This document shows, in pieces, positions 42,220 through 51,109 of a stretch of 64,000 nucleotides of DNA; position 1 is the first letter of the stretch; each line of letters starts with the position of its first letter. The notes beneath the pieces are model-generated. The model ran no database searches and was not told where the DNA came from. It saw only the letters and a list, made by a program, of their open reading frames with translations. The DNA is taken from positions 3,596,001-3,660,000 of the forward strand of contig OZ244625.1 in the NCBI GenBank assembly GCA_965218555.1. Direction: 5' to 3'. Origin of the DNA: JAPPLB01 sp965218555 (lineage in GTDB: Bacteria; Acidobacteriota; Terriglobia; Bryobacterales; UBA6623). Position numbers and translations under genes: made by a program.

Positions 42220-43095
42220 TCAGGGCTGGTTCAAGCCCCAGTCGTAGTCATAATCCACCGACCCCTCGAAGCTCTTCAGCCGCTCCGCGAGTTCCTTGTC
42301 GGCGTACTGTATGAGGTGTTTGATCGCGCCTTCCTCACTGCCGCCGAAGTCCTCCACAAACCAGTCGTAGATGCTGGAGATCACGATGAAATCGTCGTCG
42401 ACGAAATCGACGCCTCGTGGATGGTTCACATATTCGCATGCTCCGGTATCGAGCAGTGTCTCGGTGTTGGCGGCCGTAAAGGCCGTCGGTAGCAGGTTCG
42501 GACACCCCAAGCTGGCGCAATTCACTCCGTAGTGGATCCGATTGTCACGATAGATAGGGCGCAGGATGCCGTGCTCGATGTTGTCCAAGCTCAAATCCAG
42601 ACCGGCGACATTAGCTTTCACGTCCTCCCAGGGGCCGGAGAACATGAGCCCTCCGAGAAAGCTGTCGCTGATATCACGGATGGAGTCAACGGGATAGGCT
42701 TCGAGTACTACGTGGACCGTTAGCGCATTGTAGAGATTGATCCAGTACGCTTTCTGCTCGGCGCGGGAGTAGTTCCTGGGATCGAGTTTCTGCAAGTACG
42801 CCAGGTAGTCGGTCAATCTAGTCGTATCCTTGGCGCTGGCCTTGAGAGCGGCGTAGTCGAACCGATTGATGCCCGAGCTGTGCACGCGGAGATAGCGGTC
42901 CAACATGTTTTGCCAAGAGCCATGATCAATGCGCTCGACACTGGTTTCGTTGCTAACGTCCCAGGCCGTAATCAGTTTCGATTTGGGCTGGGCGTTCGCG
43001 GCACCAGCGATCAGCGTCGCGCCCATCAGAATCGCCGCGATCCGACGCCGTTGTCCCCGGCGTTCGTTGGCGAACTGGCTCCCTGTTGGTTTCAC
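42220..43095 (-). CDS. Exported DUF547 domain protein
   Basis: The 291-residue product has an N-terminal signal (RRIAAILMGATLIAGAANAQ) and the DUF547 domain: NRFDYAALKASAKDTTRLTD, QKAYWINLYNALTVHVVLEA, DNIEHGILRPIYRDNRIHYG and the conserved GVNCASLGCPNLLPTAF. The Cys/His pattern suggests a transglutaminase-like or metal-dependent enzyme, but the family is uncharacterised. Its start overlaps the GT2 stop by four bases (ATGA at 43095-43092), making it the last gene of a three-gene unit with two glycosyltransferase genes. Confidence 0.88.
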   Translation of the reverse strand: MKPTGSQFANERRGQRRRIAAILMGATLIAGAANAQPKSKLITAWDVSNETSVERIDHGSWQNMLDRYLRVHSSGINRFDYAALKASAKDTTRLTDYLAYLQKLDPRNYSRAEQKAYWINLYNALTVHVVLEAYPVDSIRDISDSFLGGLMFSGPWEDVKANVAGLDLSLDNIEHGILRPIYRDNRIHYGVNCASLGCPNLLPTAFTAANTETLLDTGACEYVNHPRGVDFVDDDFIVISSIYDWFVEDFGGSEEGAIKHLIQYADKELAERLKSFEGSVDYDYDWGLNQP

Positions 43096-43856
43096 GGTTT
43101 TTTCTCCCGGTCGTTACGGACGCGTTCCCTTGAAAGTAGCATCGTATGGCGGATCCAAAGCCGGAAAATCATCGAGAGAATTCCCAAGCTGGCGCCGATG
43201 ACGCCCCTGACGGTCCCCCCGACCTTCGATTTGCCGAATCTGCGGCGCCGCGTGTCCACCGGCGTCTCTACAAGGCGCATTCTCGATTGAATCGCCTTGA
43301 CCTGCATCTCCACCGTCCAGCCGTAGGCAGTGTCGCGCATGTCAAGGCGCCGCAGGGCGTCCGCACGGATGGCTCGGTAGGGGCCCAAATCGGTGATCCT
43401 ATGTCCCCATAGCAGCTGGACCAGCTTGCTCGCCGCGCGGTTGCCGACGACCTGGGGCAGGGAAAGCGCCCCTGGTTCCATCCGTCCGAGAACGCGCGAG
43501 CCAATAGCCAGGTCGGCGCCGTCCGCAACGGCTCTCAGCAGGTCGAGGGACTGTCCGACGTCGAATACCTGATCGCCATCGACGAACAAGACCACATCCA
43601 CCGGTTGGAGGGTCGAGATGGCTTTCAGGCACGCGATGCCGTAGCCCCGCGAATGCTCGACGGCTACGCGAGCACCGGCCTCGCGGGCTCGCAGCGCCGT
43701 GTCATCCGTTGAGGCGTTGTCGCACACTACGAGGTCGTCAATGACACGCTGTCCCCCGTCCGTTCGAAGTTCCAGGAGCGCGGTGACAACGGGGCCGATG
43801 TTTTCTCCCTCGTTGTGCGCTGGAATCACCGCGCCGACGGTCAGGTTTTTGTACAT
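43092..43856 (-). CDS. Family 2 glycosyltransferase (dolichol-phosphate-mannose-synthase-like)
   Basis: The 254-residue product has the GT2 A-type fold: TVGAVIPAHNEGENIGPVVT, DDLVVCDNASTDDTALRARE, AVEHSRGYGIACLKAISTLQ and the DxD motif in VVLFVDGDQVFDV. Acceptor-side motifs (LVQLLWGHRITDLGPYRAIR, YGWTVEMQVKA) resemble polyprenyl-phosphate sugar transferases. A hydrophobic stretch near the C-terminus may touch the membrane. It overlaps the end of the upstream GT87 gene by 16 bases. With a GT-C enzyme next to it, a lipid-linked sugar pathway for cell-surface glycans is likely. Confidence 0.9.
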   Translation of the reverse strand: MYKNLTVGAVIPAHNEGENIGPVVTALLELRTDGGQRVIDDLVVCDNASTDDTALRAREAGARVAVEHSRGYGIACLKAISTLQPVDVVLFVDGDQVFDVGQSLDLLRAVADGADLAIGSRVLGRMEPGALSLPQVVGNRAASKLVQLLWGHRITDLGPYRAIRADALRRLDMRDTAYGWTVEMQVKAIQSRMRLVETPVDTRRRRFGKSKVGGTVRGVIGASLGILSMIFRLWIRHTMLLSRERVRNDREKKP

Positions 43857-44003
43857 GACATGTCGGCAACACGTCCGAGGTCATTCCCGCTGCCCGAACT
43901 CCGCAAGCGGCGCCGGATGAGGTCGTAGACCAACGCCAGCAAGATCAGGCCGAACTCCATGAACCGCGCCCATGTCGGCTGTTGGTACGGTTGCAATCCG
44001 TAG

Positions 44004-46286
44004 TCATCCAGGTTGACCCCGGTCACGTAGCTGAGGAGAACCGAGGCGGAGGCGGTCCATGCCCAGGCACTCGGGAAGATTGCCGCGAAAGGTAGAAGCC
44101 AGAGCAGGTACCACGGATTGATTACTGGTGAAACAACGAGTAACGCACCGTAGAGCCAGTCGCCCCTCGGGACAGGATGCGGGCCGCTCCTTACGAATTT
44201 TACTGCATAGATCGCCCAGAAAGCGGCGTACATCAGGCCCAGAACCAGCTTGGCATCGAACGGGCGCAACACGGTCGCAAGCAGGCCGAATACCGCCGAA
44301 TTGAATTCCCACTCTCTTGCAAAGACCAGCAACGATGCAAGTTCGGTGCCGCCCCTGATAACGAATGGAGCGTACAATGCCGCCAGAGTGGCCCCGAACA
44401 GTATCCAGTGCCTGGCTTGTGCGCGCGCCAGCACCAACGGCACTAGCACCAACGCGAACATCTTGGCCCCAGCGGCCATGCCCAGACAGACGGCGGCGCT
44501 TCGCCAGCGTCGGTCGCGGGCGAACACGATCGCCGCCAGCAGTAGACAGACGCCGACGCCATCGGGGTGTGCTGTAAAGGCGATCTCTTTGATGACCAAC
44601 GGGCACCACGCATAGAGCATGACGCCGCGGGCCGGCGTCATGCGCAGCAGCAGCGTGATGGTGACGAGATCGACGAGAATCAAGATCAACTGCAACGCCG
44701 TAACGCTGCCCGGTTGCAGCCAATAGCCGAGCAGGAAGATGACTTGCGTGGTCGGGGCGTAGATTGTCGGCAACTCGGGATTGTTGATGCCATCCAGCAA
44801 CCGGTGAAACGCCGCCGGGACACCTGGATCTAAGAAGAACGCTTCCGGCGCGGGGCCGTAGCAGCCCGTGGCAGAAGTAGTCATTTTCAGCGAGAGGGGC
44901 CGACGCTTGGAAGGGGGATTGCAGTTTCGCTTCGAAGAACGTCCAACCCAACGCATGGCGGCAGCGGCGCCAAGTCCGCCTTGCAGTCTGCAGTCGTCGC
45001 GATAGCTGTTTTTCGAGCCGTCGGAGGGCCTTTTTCGCCACCCGCACCCCCCGCGGCGTGCCCGCGCCCAGCTTCTGTCGCAGCACCAGCGACAGGTTGA
45101 AGCCGCTCACCTGAATCAGGAGTCGCTTGCAAATATTTCTTCGGCCCCGCAGATGCGTCCGCCTCATCCCGCCGCGATCATACAAATGAGCAAAGCTGCG
45201 TTCGACCCGCTCGGCGCGCCAGCGCAATAAGCGTCGCCCCCGCGCCCCGCGGATCCGCCGCCGATTGGCGTACACCGCGGCCCGCGCCTGCGGCTTACCT
45301 CGCCAGCGTCGTCGGCCACGATCCGGTTCGCTGATGTAGCAACGGATCTCCAAGTCCGTCAAGTCCGTCAACACGTCGTTGCTGTGATATCCCTTATCGG
45401 CCACCACTTCGGTGATCCCCGCCGCCGCCATCTGCTCGTTCGCCTGCTCGTCCGCAGCCACCGCCGCCACTTGTTCCGCCGCCTCGCTCAGCGTCTCGGC
45501 CAGCGTCGTCGTGTCGCCTTGGTCGGCGCCTTCCAGCGTTACCGCCAGCACTGCGCCCGTCTCCAAGTCCACCGCCTGTTCGGCCTTGTGGGCCAAGTGC
45601 GTGCGCCCGTCTTTCATCTTGGTGATCTTCGCGTCAGGATCATGGGGGTGGCGCCAATCTTTGTTCGAGCCTTTGTTGTTGCGCTTCTTGTCGAGCTTCG
45701 CCAACTGCTCCCTCGTCGGCGTTTCGATCCCCGACTCCGCCGCCAGCCGGGTCAGGAACTCTTCGTAGCTCTCCCCGCTCGCCCGCCGCACGATCGTACG
45801 CAGCGCCGCGTTCGCCTCCAGCGTCGTGGCGTCCACCCCGATCGTGCCGCCTTTGAGCAGTCCGGCCTTCGCCACAAGCTGTAACACCCAACCGAACACC
45901 GCGCGATGCGTTTCCAGATCGATCAGCCGCCGGGTGCGTGAGATCGTCGAGTGCTCGGGCGTCGCCTCATCGAACTCAACCTGCAGGAAGTGCCGCAGCG
46001 ACAGCGAGTCCCCGATACGCCACCCGATCCCACGCTCGGAGTCGATGCCTTCGAAGTACCCGATCAGCAGGCTGCGGAAATAGATGCCGGGCACCAGCGA
46101 GGGCCGTCCCATCGTGGGCGCATAGAACTTCTCGCAAAGCCCTTCCACAAAGTGATCAAAGCCGTGTTCGTCCAGCAGTTCGTTGAGCTTGCGATAGAAG
46201 GGATGCGCCGCAGTGCGCGGCATGTCACACACCGCTACCCACAGATCTTTCTGCCGTTGCCGCCGCTTACGTCGCCCCATCGCCAT
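44004..46286 (-). CDS. DDE transposase of IS copy B, reading through into the GT87 gene
   Basis: The element-encoded part (46286-44861, about 475 residues) matches the transposase of copy A, with the same GVDATTLEANA, VADKGYHS and RVERSFAHL motifs. As in copy A there is no stop before the element end. Translation continues out of frame through the GT87 gene for about 285 residues to 44004, making a 760-residue product. The extra tail (LRPRAGSVLLRSRCPGGVSP and onward) is a shifted reading of host sequence, not a real domain. It may destabilise the transposase. Confidence 0.85.
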   Translation of the reverse strand: MAMGRRKRRQRQKDLWVAVCDMPRTAAHPFYRKLNELLDEHGFDHFVEGLCEKFYAPTMGRPSLVPGIYFRSLLIGYFEGIDSERGIGWRIGDSLSLRHFLQVEFDEATPEHSTISRTRRLIDLETHRAVFGWVLQLVAKAGLLKGGTIGVDATTLEANAALRTIVRRASGESYEEFLTRLAAESGIETPTREQLAKLDKKRNNKGSNKDWRHPHDPDAKITKMKDGRTHLAHKAEQAVDLETGAVLAVTLEGADQGDTTTLAETLSEAAEQVAAVAADEQANEQMAAAGITEVVADKGYHSNDVLTDLTDLEIRCYISEPDRGRRRWRGKPQARAAVYANRRRIRGARGRRLLRWRAERVERSFAHLYDRGGMRRTHLRGRRNICKRLLIQVSGFNLSLVLRQKLGAGTPRGVRVAKKALRRLEKQLSRRLQTARRTWRRCRHALGWTFFEAKLQSPFQASAPLAENDYFCHGLLRPRAGSVLLRSRCPGGVSPVAGWHQQSRVADNLRPDHASHLPARLLAATGQRYGVAVDLDSRRSRHHHAAAAHDAGPRRHALCVVPVGHQRDRLYSTPRWRRRLSTAGGDRVRPRPTLAKRRRLSGHGRWGQDVRVGASAVGAGARTSQALDTVRGHSGGIVRSIRYQGRHRTCIVAGLCKRVGIQFGGIRPACDRVAPVRCQAGSGPDVRRFLGDLCSKIRKERPASCPEGRLALRCVTRCFTSNQSVVPALASTFRGNLPECLGMDRLRLGSPQLRDRGQPG

Positions 46287-46327
46287 AAAACAATTGTCCC
46301 ATGAAATGTACTTTTACCACGGACTGC
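44861..46327 (-). mobile_element. Insertion sequence copy B, 1,467 bp, apparently identical to copy A
   Basis: Same length and, as far as can be read by eye, the same sequence as 910-2376. TA flanks it at 44859-44860 and 46328-46329. Ends: GCAGCCCGTGGCAGAAG on the left; the right end GGACTGC is the partner repeat. It interrupts the GT87-like gene. Near identity of the two copies indicates recent transposition. Confidence 0.93.
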
Positions 46328-46678
46328 TAAGGGTGTGCCGGAGGTCGCGAAGCGGTATCCGTCCCATAGATAGCGGTTGAAGTCGTCCTCGAAGAATGGT
46401 CCGCCGATCAAGCCGCAGATTCTGAAAATCACGGCCCAGAAGATCATGCGGCCTAGTGGGAACGGTTCGCCGTGCCGCCGGAAATACCGGTAAAGCCCGA
46501 ACACAGGCAGGCCGGTCCAGGCAACCAGAATGAAGAACACCGGCAGGTCGGGCTCACCGGGTTGTTTCGCCAGGAAGGCGAGGTAGGCGTAGCCCAACGC
46601 GCACCAAGTTCCGACTGCATCCACCAGCCTCCGAGCTGTGGCGCCGGGTCGCTCGTGCCCGTTTGCTGTAGAGGTCAT

Positions 46679-47265
46679 CTCGAATGCAGCAGTATCAGCA
46701 CCGGGGTTGGGATGGGAAGGGCAGCGCCCCGCTTGCTGTCGGAATACTATCCCAAAGCCGCCGCGCCTTCTCGTCAGCCGGGCAAGAGCTTGCTCGTCTC
46801 GATGAATGGGTCGGTCGGGAAACGGCGTTTCTGACTGAACTCGAGGTAGGCCGGCTTCTCACTGAGCGAGATACTGCGAACAAGTGGAGGAACGGAGGAA
46901 GGCGGCGGTTTTCAAAGGCAGTGTCGAAGAAAAGGTGCAACGGGGTCAGTTTGCGACTGGTGCCAACAATGGAATGCGGATTGTTGTGTAATCGGATGGT
47001 GGAGAACAAGACGTCCGCTATTCCAGATCACTCGGAGCCGTCTGTCCGGAGGAGAAGGCTACGGACGTCTTCCGCTGGTCTAGGAGCTTTTTGAGTCTCG
47101 CATAATGCGGGAATCAATAGGGTTCACCAAGCGAACCAGGCTGTAAGCTCACCTGCCGAGACGATAAGGCGTATCCCGCCGTCAAGCGATCTGCTCCACC
47201 CGGAAGTAAAAAAGCGATCATGGAAAGCCGTCCATCGCTCATCAGACAACCACGCCCCGACAAAC
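46679..47265. other. Intergenic region without convincing genes
   Basis: Open frames exist on both strands (for example 46684-47094 and 46695-47009) but their Arg/Ser-rich translations show no domain. One inverted repeat, AGACGTCCG at 47009-47017 with CGGACGTCT at 47062-47070, could form a hairpin. The promoter of the amidohydrolase gene must lie near the right end; no clear -35/-10 pair stands out. Confidence 0.5.
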
Positions 47266-48510
47266 ATGAATAACCAGACACGGATCACGAATCACGACAC
47301 ACGCCCCATCACCCGCCGCACCTTGCTCACTCTGGCCGTCGGAGCCCTGGCCGCCGAGTCCGCGACCGGCACGCCCCAGCGAACGCCCCGCTACGACATC
47401 CTGATCAAGAACGGCGAGGTCCATGCCCCCAGCCGCGGTTTTCAAAAGCAAGCCGACGTCGCTATCGCAGACGGCAAGATCGCCGCCGTCGAGAGCGGCA
47501 TCTCGCCGGACCGCGCCGTCGATGTCATCGACGCCAAAGGCCTCTATGTCACACCGGGTCTCGTCGACCTGCACACGCACATTCACACTGGAATGGGCAT
47601 AGGCATCGAAGCCGACCCGCTCGCCGCGCGCTCCGGCACGACGACAATGGTCGACGCCGGCACCTTCGGCTTCAACCAGATCCGCGGCTTTCGGCGTTTC
47701 ATTGTCGAGCCGGCGCAGGCGCGTGTCTACGGTTTCGTCTACCTCTATCCCAACAACCGCAACCCCGACACCGACCCCATCAAGTACGTCGAGCGTGACA
47801 TGCCTCGGACGGGCGAGGCCGCTGTCGCCAACAGCGACATCATCGTCGGGGTGAAGTTCCAGGTGGGCTCGAACATGAACGGCCGCTACAGCCTGCCGTT
47901 CCTCAAGATCGCCCGCCGCCTCTGTGACCGTTACAAGCTGAAGCTGATGGCGCACATCAGCTTCGCGCCCCCCTCGACCGACGAAGTCATGGAGCTGATG
48001 CGTCCCGGCGACGTCGTCACGCACTGCTACAACACGCACACACTCGGCATTCTCGACAGCAACGGGAAAGTCAAAGCGAGCGTCCGCGACGCACGCCAAC
48101 GCGGAGTTCTTTTCGATATCGGACACGGCGCGGGCAGCTTCAACTTCGAAATCGCTCGTAAGGCCCTCGATGACGGTTTCCCGCCCGACTCCATCTCGAC
48201 CGACGTCTACACGCTCAACATCAACGGACCCGTATATGACATGCCCACCATGATGTCGAAAATGCTCCACCTGGGCATGAGACTCGAGGACGTTCTGAGA
48301 ACCTCCACCGTCAACCCAGCCCAAGTCATCGGCCGCGTCGACATGCTGGGCGCCCTCCAACCCGGTGCTCCCGCCGACCTCGCCCTTCTCGAATTGCTCG
48401 AAGGCCAATTCCAGCTCACCGATGCCCAGCGCAACACTGTCACCGCTGACAAGAAGCTCGTCAGCCGCCTGACCATCTGCCGCGGCAGACGATTGCTGGC
48501 ATCGCTATAA
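47266..48510 (+). CDS. Tat-exported amidohydrolase
   Basis: The 414-residue product has the metal-dependent hydrolase layout: YDILIKNGEVHAPSRGFQKQ, ADGKIAAVESGISPDRAVDV, the HxH metal site in VDLHTHIHTG, SGTTTMVDAGTFGFNQIRGF, a Lys in VGVKFQVG that could be carboxylated, and further His in LMAHISFAPP, VVTHCYNTH and IGHGAG. It resembles dihydroorotase/adenine-deaminase-like enzymes. The signal TRRTLLTLAVGALAAESATG is twin-arginine type, predicting periplasmic action. The exact substrate is unknown. Confidence 0.88.
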   Translation: MNNQTRITNHDTRPITRRTLLTLAVGALAAESATGTPQRTPRYDILIKNGEVHAPSRGFQKQADVAIADGKIAAVESGISPDRAVDVIDAKGLYVTPGLVDLHTHIHTGMGIGIEADPLAARSGTTTMVDAGTFGFNQIRGFRRFIVEPAQARVYGFVYLYPNNRNPDTDPIKYVERDMPRTGEAAVANSDIIVGVKFQVGSNMNGRYSLPFLKIARRLCDRYKLKLMAHISFAPPSTDEVMELMRPGDVVTHCYNTHTLGILDSNGKVKASVRDARQRGVLFDIGHGAGSFNFEIARKALDDGFPPDSISTDVYTLNINGPVYDMPTMMSKMLHLGMRLEDVLRTSTVNPAQVIGRVDMLGALQPGAPADLALLELLEGQFQLTDAQRNTVTADKKLVSRLTICRGRRLLASL

Positions 48511-48554
48511 AGCAGGATATTGCTGTGGCTGTGTGCCTTTCCGAGGCCTGAACC

Positions 48555-50834
48555 GTGTCACAATGGCAAGCGATGCTAGACATGCGAATATCCCGATGGC
48601 TGTGGGCGGCCGCTGGTATGGGGCTGACTGGGCTGGCTGTCTTTTCCCTGCCCATGCAAAGTGCGCCCAAGCCCTACGGAATCGATAAGCGCGTCCCCTG
48701 GACGAGTTCCCGCGTCGTCGGCAGCCCCGATCCGCCCTCGCCCTACATGGCGGCTCGCGCCTTTCCGCATCTTGAATTCGAACAACCGACGGTCATCACG
48801 CGGGCTCCCGGCGCCAAGCGCCTCTTCGTCGCCACCAATAAGGGCCGCATCGTTTCATTTGAAGACCAACCGGACGCCCGCGAAGTCGAGATCATGCTCG
48901 AACTTCCGACCACAACGGACCCCCGCAACGGAGCTACCCTCTACCGCCAAATTCACGGCCTCGAGTTCCACTCCGATTTCGAACAGAACCGTCTTGTCTT
49001 TGTCTACATCCGCGATCGCTTCCCCCCTCCCGTGTACTCCAAAGTCACGCGCTTTGAAACCTATCCCGACGACCCGTACAAGATCGACCCCTTCACGGAA
49101 ACCATAGTCCTTTCGTTTCCCTCTATCGGTCACAGCGGGGGCTCGATGAAGTTCGGCCCCGACGGCTATCTCTATATCGGGACCGGCGACGGCTACGGCC
49201 AAGGCGACCTCTTTCAGACCGGCCAAGACACCAGCGACCTGCTCGCCTCGATACTGCGCATCGACGTTGACAAGACTAATCCCGTCAGGCCCTACTCCAT
49301 TCCACCAGACAATCCTTTCATCAACACCCCCCGCACGCGGCACGAAATCTGGGCGTTCGGCTTCCGCCAGCCCTGGAAGCTCAGTTTCGACCGCAAGAAC
49401 GGCGACTTATGGGTGGGTGAGGTCGGCCAGAACACCTGGGAGTCGATCTTCCTGGTCAAACGAGGCGGCAACTACGGCTGGAGTGTCAAAGAAGGCTTTC
49501 AGTGGTACCGCCCGCAGCGGCCGCGCGGACCTGCCCCGCTGTCGCCTCCCGTCGTTTCACACTCGCACGGCGAAGCGCGTTCCATGACCGGCGGTTTCGT
49601 TTACTATGGCTCGCGCCTCAAAGATCTCTACGGCGCGTACATCTACGCTGACTGGGAAACCGGAAAGATCTGGGCCCTGCGCTACGACCGCGACGCCGAG
49701 AAGGTTACTTGGCACGAAGAGCTGGACGACACGTCCCTTGATATCGCGGCGTTTGGTGAAACGCATGCGGGCGAGCTATACATGCTCACCCACCGCACCG
49801 GGCGCATTTACGAGTTGGTCAAGCGTCCTCGGCTTCCCGAAGACCAGAAGCCGCCTCCGTTCCCTGACATGCTGAGCGAGACCGGCCTGTTCGAATCAAC
49901 CAGGGACCACCGCCCCGCTCCCGGTGTGATCTCTTACTCGGTGAATGCGCCGCTGTGGTCCGACGGCTCTCATAAGGACCGCTTCATTGCACTTCCTGGT
50001 CAGAGTCAGATTCGTTTCGACCAACGGGGCCGCTGGCTCTTTCCCGAGGGCGCCGTGCTCGTCAAGACCTTCTCGATCGATATGGAGGAGGGCAACTCTG
50101 CCAGCCGGCGCCGGCTCGAAACGCGGCTGCTCACACTGCAATCAGCACCAACAGGCCGAGAGCAGTGGGCCGGATACACCTACATCTGGAACGACGAGCA
50201 GACCGACGCCAAGCTGCTCGGAAGGGACCTCCTGAAGGAGATCTACACCCTTCGCGCTGCGAGCGCTCCGGGCGGAACGCGCGATAAGACCTGGTACTAC
50301 CCGAGCCGCACGGACTGCATGATCTGCCACAACGAAAAAGCGCGCTTTGTGCTCGGGGTCAACATCGAGCAATTGAACCGTGAATACGAATACCTCGGCG
50401 GGACTGACAATCAGCTTCGCACTTTGCAGCACATCGGCCTGTTCGAGACGCCGCTTCCCGATCGACCCTCCAAACTCCCTCGATTGATCGACCCGGCAAA
50501 TGATTCGTACACCGTGGACAAACGCGTCCGGTCGTATTTACAGGCCAATTGTGCACACTGCCATCAGCGCGGCGGCGGGGGCAACTCTGACATGCAGTTG
50601 CTGCACGACATCCCGCTGGCCGAGACCTTCATGGTCAACAACTCCCCTCAGCACGGCGACATGGGTCGAGCGGGCTCGATGATTCTCACTTCCGGTGACG
50701 CTGAGCATTCCGTCCTTCTTACGCGCATGATGACGCGTGAAGAAGGCGGCATGCCGCACATCGGCACGTTGGAAGTTGATCAGCACGCGGTCGAGCTGAT
50801 TCGCGAATGGATCAACTCCCAGGAATCTGATTGA
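48555..50834 (+). CDS. PQQ-dependent sugar dehydrogenase fused to a cytochrome c-like domain
   Basis: The 759-residue product has an N-terminal signal (RISRWLWAAAGMGLTGLAVF). About residues 70-430 form the glucose/sorbosone dehydrogenase propeller (YLYIGTGDGYGQGDLFQTGQ, WAFGFRQPWKLSFDRKNGDL, WVGEVGQNTWESIFLVKRGG, NYGW). The C-terminal ~280 residues contain CMICH (about 587-591) and CAHCH (about 666-670), two haem-attachment motifs. Such fusions oxidise aldose sugars in the periplasm and pass electrons to c-type haem. GTG 48555 has GAGG upstream; ATG 48582, at the start of the signal, is an alternative. Confidence 0.9.
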   Translation: MSQWQAMLDMRISRWLWAAAGMGLTGLAVFSLPMQSAPKPYGIDKRVPWTSSRVVGSPDPPSPYMAARAFPHLEFEQPTVITRAPGAKRLFVATNKGRIVSFEDQPDAREVEIMLELPTTTDPRNGATLYRQIHGLEFHSDFEQNRLVFVYIRDRFPPPVYSKVTRFETYPDDPYKIDPFTETIVLSFPSIGHSGGSMKFGPDGYLYIGTGDGYGQGDLFQTGQDTSDLLASILRIDVDKTNPVRPYSIPPDNPFINTPRTRHEIWAFGFRQPWKLSFDRKNGDLWVGEVGQNTWESIFLVKRGGNYGWSVKEGFQWYRPQRPRGPAPLSPPVVSHSHGEARSMTGGFVYYGSRLKDLYGAYIYADWETGKIWALRYDRDAEKVTWHEELDDTSLDIAAFGETHAGELYMLTHRTGRIYELVKRPRLPEDQKPPPFPDMLSETGLFESTRDHRPAPGVISYSVNAPLWSDGSHKDRFIALPGQSQIRFDQRGRWLFPEGAVLVKTFSIDMEEGNSASRRRLETRLLTLQSAPTGREQWAGYTYIWNDEQTDAKLLGRDLLKEIYTLRAASAPGGTRDKTWYYPSRTDCMICHNEKARFVLGVNIEQLNREYEYLGGTDNQLRTLQHIGLFETPLPDRPSKLPRLIDPANDSYTVDKRVRSYLQANCAHCHQRGGGGNSDMQLLHDIPLAETFMVNNSPQHGDMGRAGSMILTSGDAEHSVLLTRMMTREEGGMPHIGTLEVDQHAVELIREWINSQESD

Positions 50835-51109
50835 AGACGTAGCGGCGCGGTACGCCGTGCCGGGCCCCGGAAGAGATCCAAGCCCTGCTACAACTCAAGC
50901 TTCCAAGCAGCCCTGTTTTCGCGAAGCAGATACCTCCGGGCTTCCTTGTTGTCGGTGGTCTCCGTCTGGGGATTCCACTCGATGAGCTAACGGCTCCAGC
51001 TCGACGTGTTCGCAAAGTCTTCGGATGGCGGAGTGGGCCCGCAGGCACATAGCCGGACCGTGGCATTGAGAAAGAGGAGGCAATGCATTCTACGCCGAGC
51101 CCGCATCGA

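Larger units (their letters stand above)
43841..46678 (-). pseudogene. GT87-like polyprenyl-phosphate sugar transferase, split by IS copy B
   Basis: The N-terminal piece (46678-46328) is hydrophobic and ends FFEDDFNRYLWDGYRFATSG-TP, the DD-containing first loop of GT-C transferases. The C-terminal piece (44860-43841) begins YGPAPEAFFLDPGVPAAFHR and has many membrane helices (for example VIFLLGYWLQPGSVTALQLI). Removing the 1,467-bp IS and one TA copy restores the frame exactly as ACA-CCC-TAC-GGC, giving GTPYGPAPEAFF. The gene encoded about 450 residues. It was the first gene of a GT87-GT2-DUF547 unit, so the insertion may also be polar on the downstream genes. Confidence 0.88.

Noticed and set aside
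46684..47094. Open frames on both strands between GT87 and the amidohydrolase
   Set aside because: Arg/Ser-rich translations without motifs; overlapping opposite-strand frames of similar quality indicate non-coding DNA.
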